A stretch of 64,000 bases of DNA from assembly GCA_902806085.1 (NCBI GenBank), contig CADCVH010000010.1:62001-126000 (forward strand), in the 5' to 3' direction. The translations under genes and the position numbers were made by a program. The notes below the pieces were generated by a model, which was not told the DNA's origin, made no database searches, and was given only the letters and a program-made list of their open reading frames with translations. Positions 59,235-64,000 of the stretch are shown in pieces (within the stretch, counting starts at the first letter, position 1; the number at the start of each line of letters is the position of its first letter). The stretch comes from an uncultured Rubrobacteraceae bacterium. Its GTDB lineage: Bacteria; Actinomycetota; Rubrobacteria; Rubrobacterales; Rubrobacteraceae.

Positions 59235-61700
59235 TTGCGCGTTCCGTTGAGCTGGCTCCGCGAGTACCTGGACTTCGATCTTGGCGTGGAAAGGCTCGTC
59301 GAGCTCTTTACCCTCCACAGCCAGGAGATAGACGGCGTCTACCGCCTGGGCGTCGCCGAGGGCGAGGTCGTCGTGGGGGAGGTCGTCGAGTTCGGGCCCC
59401 ATCCCAACGCAGACCGCCTCTCGGTCGCCAAGGTGGACCTCGGCGGCAGGGAGGTCCAGATCGTGGCCGGCGCCCCGAACCCCTACCCCGGCGCCCGCGT
59501 CCCGGTCGTCCTCCCCGGCAGCGTCATGGCCGACGGCACGAAGCTCAAGAAGGCCAAGCTCCGCGGCCTCGAGTCCTACGGCATGATGATGAGCGAGCGC
59601 GAGCTCGGCATCTCCGCGGACCACGGGGGCATCCTGTTGCTCGACGGGTCCTACGAGGTCGGTCAACCGGTCGCGGAGCACTTTCCCGTCGGGGAGACGG
59701 TGATAGACATCGACGTCACGCCAAACCGGCCAGACCTGTGGGGCATGATCGGGGTGGCCCGGGAGCTGGCCGCGATCCTCCAGACCGACTTCCGCATCCC
59801 GGAGCCGTCCTTCGAGACCGGCGGGGAGCCGACCTCGGACTTCGGCCTGCGGGTCGAGGCCGAGGACCTTTGCCCCCGGTACGACCTGCGGCGGGTTTCG
59901 GGCCTGACGCCGGGGGGCGAGGCCCCGCTCTGGATGCGCCGCCGCGTCCATGCCGCCGGGATGCGGCCCATAAACGCCGTCGTGGACGCCACCAACTACG
60001 CGATGCTGGAGACCGGGCAGCCGATCCACGCCTTCGACGCCGAGAAGGTGCGGGAGGGCATCGTCGTCCGGCGGGGGCGGGCGGGAGAGAAGATCACGCT
60101 CCTGGACGGCTCGACGCGCTCTCTTGACGACGAGATGCTCGTCATAGCGGACGAGGAGCGCGGGCTGGTGATAGCCGGGGTCATGGGCGCCGAAGACGCG
60201 GAGGTGGGACCCGGGACCACCGACGCCCTGATCGAGGTCGCCACCTTTGCCGGGCAGAACATCCTCAGGACCTCCCAGCGGCTCGGCCTCCGCACCGACG
60301 CCTCCGGCCGCTTCGAGCGCGGCCTCGACCCGAACACGGTGGACTACGCGATGGAGCGGGTCGCTGGCCTGCTCTCGGGGGTGGCGGGAGGACGCGTCGC
60401 CGACGACACCCTCGGTCATTACCCGGAGCCCGTGCGATCCTGGCGCGTCCCGCTGCGGCTCTCCCGGGCACGGCTGTTGCTTGGGATGCCGGTCGAGGCC
60501 GAGGAAGCGGCCCGGCGGCTGGCGTCGCTCGGGTGCGAGGTCGGGGGGGAGGGCGAGGAGCTCTCCGCCGTCGTGCCGACGTTCCGCCGGGACCTGCGCC
60601 GGGAGGCCGACCTGATCGAGGAGGTCGGGCGCCTCATCGGCCTCGACAAGATCCCAGAGGCCCTGCCCGGCGCCCGCCAGCCCGGCGGCCTCACCCCGGA
60701 ACAACGCAACACGCGCCTCGTCCGTCGCGTTCTCGCGGATCTCGGTCTCTCCGAGGCCATCACGTACCCCTTCGGCCCCGGGCGCTGGACGCGCGACCTT
60801 CGGATGGACGGGGACGGGGAGCCGGGCGTCGTGCGGGTGGAGAACCCGCTAAGCGCGGAGGGCAGGGATCTGCGGCCCACGGTTCTTCCAGGACTGCTAG
60901 ACGCCGCGGCCCGAAACAGGACGTTCGGCGCCCGCGGCGGGGGACTCTTCGAGGTGGGCCGGGTCTTCGCCCCGAGCCCCCCGCCGAAGGGCCTGGACGA
61001 GGCGGCGCTCCACTTCCGCATGACCGGAAAGGTCGAGGCGCTGGGGCCGGACGCCGAGCCGAACAGGCTATCCCTGATGGGCGTGCGGGAGGAGGCGCGG
61101 GTGTGCGTCGTCCTCGCCGGAACCGTGCGGCCGGGCGGATGGAACGTACCGGAGCTCCGCGCCGGATACTTCGAGGCGAAGGGCATGGTGGAGCGTCTCC
61201 TGCCCGGCGCGTCCTTTGAGGCCGGGGCCGCTCCTGACTTCCTGCACCCCGGGCGCTCGGCCGTCGTGTGGGCAGGGAACGAGAGGGCCGGTTGGGTCGG
61301 GGAGCTACACCCGGAGGTATCCGAGAAGTTCGGCCTGGACGGCTGGCCGGTCGCGGCTTTCGAGCTGGAGGCCGGGCTCTGTCGCCCTGACCCGGAGCCC
61401 CGGTTCCGGCCGTTCGTAAACGTCCCGGCCGCCCCGCGCGACCTCGCGGTAGTGGTCAAAGAGAGCGTGCCGGCCGGCGGCATGATCGCCGCCGTGGAGG
61501 GTTTGGGTAGCGAGATGCTCGTGGAGGTCCGGGTCTTCGACGTCTACGAGGGGAGCCAGGTGCCCGAGGGTTACAAGAGCGTGGCGTTAGGGTTCCTCTT
61601 TCAGGGCGAGGAGACGCTCACGGACGAGGAAGTCGACGTCGAGATGGAACGCATCGTGGTCCGGCTCGGGGAGGAGTTCGGGGCGCGGGTCAGGAGCTAG
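59235..61700 (+). CDS. pheT: phenylalanyl-tRNA synthetase beta subunit
   Basis: An 821-aa subunit: an OB-type tRNA-binding domain near 40-150 (VGEVVEFGPHPNADRLSVAKVD), the B3/B4 editing domain (VDATNYAMLETGQPIHAFDAEKV), B5, and a C-terminal ferredoxin-like anticodon-binding domain (KSVALGFLFQGEETLTDEEVD). Length is normal (about 800 aa). TTG start with AGAAGGGA upstream. The 3' end overlaps the convergent acetyltransferase gene by 11 bp. Confidence 0.98.
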   Translation: MRVPLSWLREYLDFDLGVERLVELFTLHSQEIDGVYRLGVAEGEVVVGEVVEFGPHPNADRLSVAKVDLGGREVQIVAGAPNPYPGARVPVVLPGSVMADGTKLKKAKLRGLESYGMMMSERELGISADHGGILLLDGSYEVGQPVAEHFPVGETVIDIDVTPNRPDLWGMIGVARELAAILQTDFRIPEPSFETGGEPTSDFGLRVEAEDLCPRYDLRRVSGLTPGGEAPLWMRRRVHAAGMRPINAVVDATNYAMLETGQPIHAFDAEKVREGIVVRRGRAGEKITLLDGSTRSLDDEMLVIADEERGLVIAGVMGAEDAEVGPGTTDALIEVATFAGQNILRTSQRLGLRTDASGRFERGLDPNTVDYAMERVAGLLSGVAGGRVADDTLGHYPEPVRSWRVPLRLSRARLLLGMPVEAEEAARRLASLGCEVGGEGEELSAVVPTFRRDLRREADLIEEVGRLIGLDKIPEALPGARQPGGLTPEQRNTRLVRRVLADLGLSEAITYPFGPGRWTRDLRMDGDGEPGVVRVENPLSAEGRDLRPTVLPGLLDAAARNRTFGARGGGLFEVGRVFAPSPPPKGLDEAALHFRMTGKVEALGPDAEPNRLSLMGVREEARVCVVLAGTVRPGGWNVPELRAGYFEAKGMVERLLPGASFEAGAAPDFLHPGRSAVVWAGNERAGWVGELHPEVSEKFGLDGWPVAAFELEAGLCRPDPEPRFRPFVNVPAAPRDLAVVVKESVPAGGMIAAVEGLGSEMLVEVRVFDVYEGSQVPEGYKSVALGFLFQGEETLTDEEVDVEMERIVVRLGEEFGARVRS

Positions 61701-62250
61701 GGGGCGTCCACTCGTCGCGCAGGACGCTCATGAGGATGGCGTCGTGGAAACCGTCGGCGCGTTTTACGGCGCGGCGTAGGCGTCCCTCGTGTTGGAAGCC
61801 GAGCCGCTCGTAGGTGGAGATAGCAGTCCCGTTGAAAGCGAAGACGCTCAGGCCCACGCGGTTCAGGCCCAGGTCCCCGAAGGCGTAGCGCAGGATCCTC
61901 TCTATGGCCTCCGCCCCGAGGCCGCGGTTCCGGTCGTCGGGGTGCCCAACGATCACGGAGAGGTCCGCGGAGGCGTTGGCCTCGCTGAGGTTCATCAGGC
62001 TGATGACGCCGACAGGCTCCTCCTCGCCCTTGATGTGGATGGCGAACGAGTCGTCCGTGGTGGACATCTCGCGCTCTTCGAAGAGGCGCCTGACGGCGGA
62101 CCGCCCGAGGGGCGTCGCCGCCCAGCTCGTGAGGTGCCAAATCTCCGGGTCCCCGTACCATTCGGCGTACAGCCGGTAGTTGCCGGGCTCGTGGCGCCGG
62201 AGTTGCGTCCTGTCGCCGTCTAGAGTCTTGGCTTTGCCACCTAGTTGCAC
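61690..62250 (-). CDS. GNAT family N-acetyltransferase (RimJ/RimL-like)
   Basis: A 186-aa acetyltransferase. Motif A with the CoA pyrophosphate loop is present as DDRNRGLGAEAIERILRYAF (R-x-x-G-x-G), followed by LNRVGLSVFAFNGTAISTYERLGFQHEGRLR, typical of the RimJ/L group that acetylates ribosomal protein N-termini, antibiotics or polyamines. The substrate is unknown. It converges with pheT (11-bp overlap). Confidence 0.88.
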   Translation of the reverse strand: MQLGGKAKTLDGDRTQLRRHEPGNYRLYAEWYGDPEIWHLTSWAATPLGRSAVRRLFEEREMSTTDDSFAIHIKGEEEPVGVISLMNLSEANASADLSVIVGHPDDRNRGLGAEAIERILRYAFGDLGLNRVGLSVFAFNGTAISTYERLGFQHEGRLRRAVKRADGFHDAILMSVLRDEWTPPSS

Positions 62251-62286
62251 GCGGGTGAATATACCCGGTTTGCCCGATGGACGCTA

Positions 62287-62295
62287 TGCTAGAAT
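62287..62295 (+). promoter_or_regulatory. extended -10 promoter of the RemA-like gene
   Basis: TG (62287-62288), one base, TAGAAT (62290-62295), 9 nt before ATG 62305: a leaderless transcript is expected. Confidence 0.6.
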
Positions 62296-62304
62296 CCGCC
62301 GACC

Positions 62305-62664
62305 ATGAAGGCGATACCCGACCGCATCGTGACCCTGGGCTTCGGCAAGCACGTACGCGCCGACAGGATCGTCGCGCTCGTCCCCATCGAGGAGGACCGG
62401 GGGCCCGGGCGCCGCACCCTGGTCTACGTGGACGGGCTGCCCGACCCGCTCGTCGCGGGCCGCACCGAAGGGACCATCTTGCGCGACATGGTCGGTGTGG
62501 AGAGCGGGGCCAGCGAACTGCTGCGCGAGCTGCAGGTCCAGATCGGGCAGGTAAGGCCGCTACTCAAGTCCTCGATCCGCTCCGAAGCCGGCCTCGACCT
62601 CGACGAGCTCTCCCGCCGCATAACGGACCTCACCGGAGAGCAGGGCTCCCCACGGATGTTCTAG
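62305..62664 (+). CDS. RemA/DUF370-like protein with C-terminal helical extension
   Basis: A 119-aa protein. Residues 6-55 resemble DUF370/RemA: RIVTLGFGKHVRADRIVALVP, with a later RRTLVYVDG and GRTEGTIL. RemA of Bacillus subtilis is a DNA-binding regulator of matrix genes and forms rings. Here a C-terminal extension of about 55 residues (LLRELQVQIGQVRPLLKS, DLDELSRRITDL) looks like a helical, possibly oligomerising, region. The match to RemA is moderate, so this is a tentative family call. Its last codons overlap the unusual start region of mpg. Confidence 0.6.
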   Translation: MKAIPDRIVTLGFGKHVRADRIVALVPIEEDRGPGRRTLVYVDGLPDPLVAGRTEGTILRDMVGVESGASELLRELQVQIGQVRPLLKSSIRSEAGLDLDELSRRITDLTGEQGSPRMF

Positions 62665-63263
62665 GAACCGCCTTCTACGACCGCGACCCGCGCAAGGTCG
62701 CCGTAGACCTCCTCGGGTGCCTGCTCGTTCACGAAACCCCCGAAGGGACCGCTACCGGCGTCGTGGTCGAGACGGAGGCGTACCGGCCGGAGGACCCTGC
62801 GTGCCACGCCTACAAGGGCCCTACCATGCGCAACCGCAACATCTTTGCCGGGCCCGGCATCGCCTACGTCTACGTCTCCTACGGCATCCACCGCCTGCTC
62901 AACGTGGTCTGCGAAGAAGAGGGGATTGGGAGCGCCGTCCTGATCCGGGCCCTAAGGCCCGTCGAAGGCGTAGAACTCATGCAGGAGAGGCGCGGCCGAC
63001 CAAAGGACCTCTGCAACGGGCCGGGCCGGCTGACCCAGGCCCTCGGCGTGGATATCGCCCACGACGGCCGAGATCTCACCGAGGGACCGCTCACCCTAGT
63101 CCCAGGGGAAGAACCCGGGGAGATCGTGGCGACGACGCGTATCGGCATCTCCCGGGGCGTGGACCTCCCGTGGCGCTACCTGGCCCCCGGCGAGAGGGAC
63201 GTCTCGGTGCGGCCGAAGACTATCGAGGGGCGGGGCTTGCGGCGGGAGCGCTCGCGGGCGTAA
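62658..63263 (+). CDS. mpg: 3-methyladenine DNA glycosylase (AAG/Mpg type; start codon unclear)
   Basis: About 201 aa. Family features: FYDRDPRKVAVDLLGCLLVHET, VVETEAYRPEDPACHAYKG (catalytic Glu in ETEAY), YVSYGIHRLLNVV, LIRALRPVEG and NGPGRLTQALG. It removes alkylated purines in base-excision repair. As in cobU and infC, no ATG, GTG or TTG is present where the protein should start: the codons before GTAFYDRD are ACG, GAT, GTT, CTA. I place the start at GTT 62658, overlapping the previous gene's last codons; ACG 62652 is an alternative. The 3' end overlaps the convergent penicillin-binding protein gene by 44 bp. Confidence 0.85.
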   Translation, partial: VLGTAFYDRDPRKVAVDLLGCLLVHETPEGTATGVVVETEAYRPEDPACHAYKGPTMRNRNIFAGPGIAYVYVSYGIHRLLNVVCEEEGIGSAVLIRALRPVEGVELMQERRGRPKDLCNGPGRLTQALGVDIAHDGRDLTEGPLTLVPGEEPGEIVATTRIGISRGVDLPWRYLAPGERDVSVRPKTIEGRGLRRERSRA

Positions 63264-64000
63264 GCCGGGTGGGTTCCGCGCTCGCGGGCGCGGCGCTGGC
63301 CGGCGCGCTCGACGTGGTCGGCTGCGGGACCGCCCTGGGCTCCTCCGGCGGAGGGCTCGCGCCCGTGACGGCGCTCGGCTCCGTGGTCTCCGGAGCCGGT
63401 GCCACCGCCGGCGGCGTTCCGGCTTCGTTTCCGGATACCTCGACGCCGTCGAAGTCCTCGACCGGCTGGCCGGCCATGGTGTCCTGCATGTAGGTCTTCC
63501 AGATCTCGGCTGGCGTGATGCCTCCCGAGAGGCCGTTGAGATTGCGGGCGTAGTCCAGGGTGTACTCCAGCGTCGTTCCGCCCTCCCCATAGCCCATCCA
63601 GATGCCGGTCACCATCTGCGGCACGTAGCCGATGAACCAGGCGTCGAAGAAATTCTCGCTCGTCCCGGTCTTCCCGGCCACGGGACGCACGCCCAGGGAG
63701 GCGTCCTTGGCGATGCCTTCCGTCACGTCCCCGATCATGAGCTCCGTCGCCTTGTGGGCTATCTCCTCGTCTATGACCTGTTCGCCTTGTGGCTCTTCCG
63801 GCGCCTCGTAGAGGACTTCTTCCTCGTTGCCTGCGTCGCTCACGACCTTCGAGATCGTGGTCGGCTCCACCTTACGGCCCCCGTTCGCGATGGCCGCGTA
63901 GGCCGTCGCCATGTCCAGGGGAGAGACCTCCTGCGTGCCCAGCACGACCGAAGGGTGGGGGTGGGGGCCGAAGTCCGCGGTGACGCCGAGCCGCTTGGCG
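63220..64000 (-). CDS. penicillin-binding protein (transpeptidase domain), C-terminal part
   Basis: The frame is open to the window edge, so only about 260 C-terminal residues are seen. It contains LGTQEVSPLDMATAYAAIANGG, GKTGTSENFFDAWFIGYVP (KTG box of the transpeptidase active site) and WMGYGEGG, all typical of class A bifunctional PBPs (PBP1-type). The last 80 residues are a low-complexity Pro/Ala/Ser/Thr tail. The SxxK and SxN motifs lie outside the window. It builds and cross-links peptidoglycan. The 3' end overlaps mpg by 44 bp. Confidence 0.9.
   Translation of the reverse strand, partial: AKRLGVTADFGPHPHPSVVLGTQEVSPLDMATAYAAIANGGRKVEPTTISKVVSDAGNEEEVLYEAPEEPQGEQVIDEEIAHKATELMIGDVTEGIAKDASLGVRPVAGKTGTSENFFDAWFIGYVPQMVTGIWMGYGEGGTTLEYTLDYARNLNGLSGGITPAEIWKTYMQDTMAGQPVEDFDGVEVSGNEAGTPPAVAPAPETTEPSAVTGASPPPEEPRAVPQPTTSSAPASAAPASAEPTRLTPASAPAASPAPR

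Overview
This is a contiguous, gene-dense chromosomal segment of a very GC-rich bacterium. It looks actinobacterial, most like the Rubrobacterales; that placement is inferred from base composition, gene content and protein style, with no database search. Start codons GTG and TTG are used freely, intergenic gaps are short, and many promoters are extended -10 elements (TGnTAnnnT) lying very close to, or 8-12 nt before, the start codon, which suggests leaderless mRNAs.

Layout. 1-6.8 kb: end of an M20 peptidase gene and a diaminopropionate ammonia-lyase, a Crp/Fnr regulator, undecaprenyl-diphosphatase, chorismate mutase/prephenate dehydratase, a 74-aa HARE-HTH protein, an unknown protein and a helix-turn-helix/cold-shock fusion. 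6.8-13.5 kb: phosphatase, unknown protein, glutaredoxin, RidA, flavin reductase, PrsW-type membrane protease, MobA, YdcF-like protein, EamA transporter. 13.5-16.7 kb: cobalamin nucleotide-loop operon cbiB-cobC-cobU-cobS. 16.8-26 kb: metallo-hydrolase, YdcZ-type transporter, aminoglycoside-phosphotransferase-like kinase, GH15 hydrolase, transglutaminase-like protein, lactate permease with divergent XRE-cupin regulator, zinc-ribbon protein, nicotinate phosphoribosyltransferase. 26-34 kb: gamma-glutamyltransferase and arginase, then a four-gene potassium cluster (KimA-like permease, TrkA-like regulator, TrkA, TrkH). 34-40 kb: sucCD with a 57-aa membrane protein, DUF554 protein, small proteins, methylmalonyl-CoA epimerase and mutase large subunit. 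40-46 kb: a c-di-GMP-I (GEMM) riboswitch before a secreted subtilisin, Mrp ATPase, malate dehydrogenase, nitroreductase, MBL hydrolase. 46-53 kb: CAP-domain protein, geranylgeranyl-reductase-like oxidoreductase, unknowns, isocitrate dehydrogenase, glycosyltransferase and GtrA. 53.3-61.7 kb: tRNA-Gly, -Cys, -Val, thrS, infC-rpmI-rplT, rRNA methyltransferase, pheS-pheT. 61.7-64 kb: GNAT acetyltransferase, RemA/DUF370-like protein, 3-methyladenine glycosylase and the 3' end of a penicillin-binding protein.

How the parts fit. Cobalamin assembly (cbiB-cobS) supplies the cofactor of the methylmalonyl-CoA mutase; the epimerase, mutase, succinyl-CoA synthetase, malate and isocitrate dehydrogenases join propionate catabolism to the TCA cycle. 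The potassium cluster is self-contained. The translation block from the tRNAs to pheT has the common bacterial order.

Most unusual signals: (1) the GEMM riboswitch directly before a subtilisin gene; (2) degenerate tandem heptamers (roughly YWTWAGG) that begin at, or supply, the stop codons of three genes and flank an 18-bp-stem terminator; (3) ribosomal protein L20 with a long tail holding two motifs like the peripheral-subunit-binding domain of 2-oxoacid dehydrogenase complexes; (4) three conserved genes, infC, cobU and mpg, whose conserved N-termini have no ATG, GTG or TTG.
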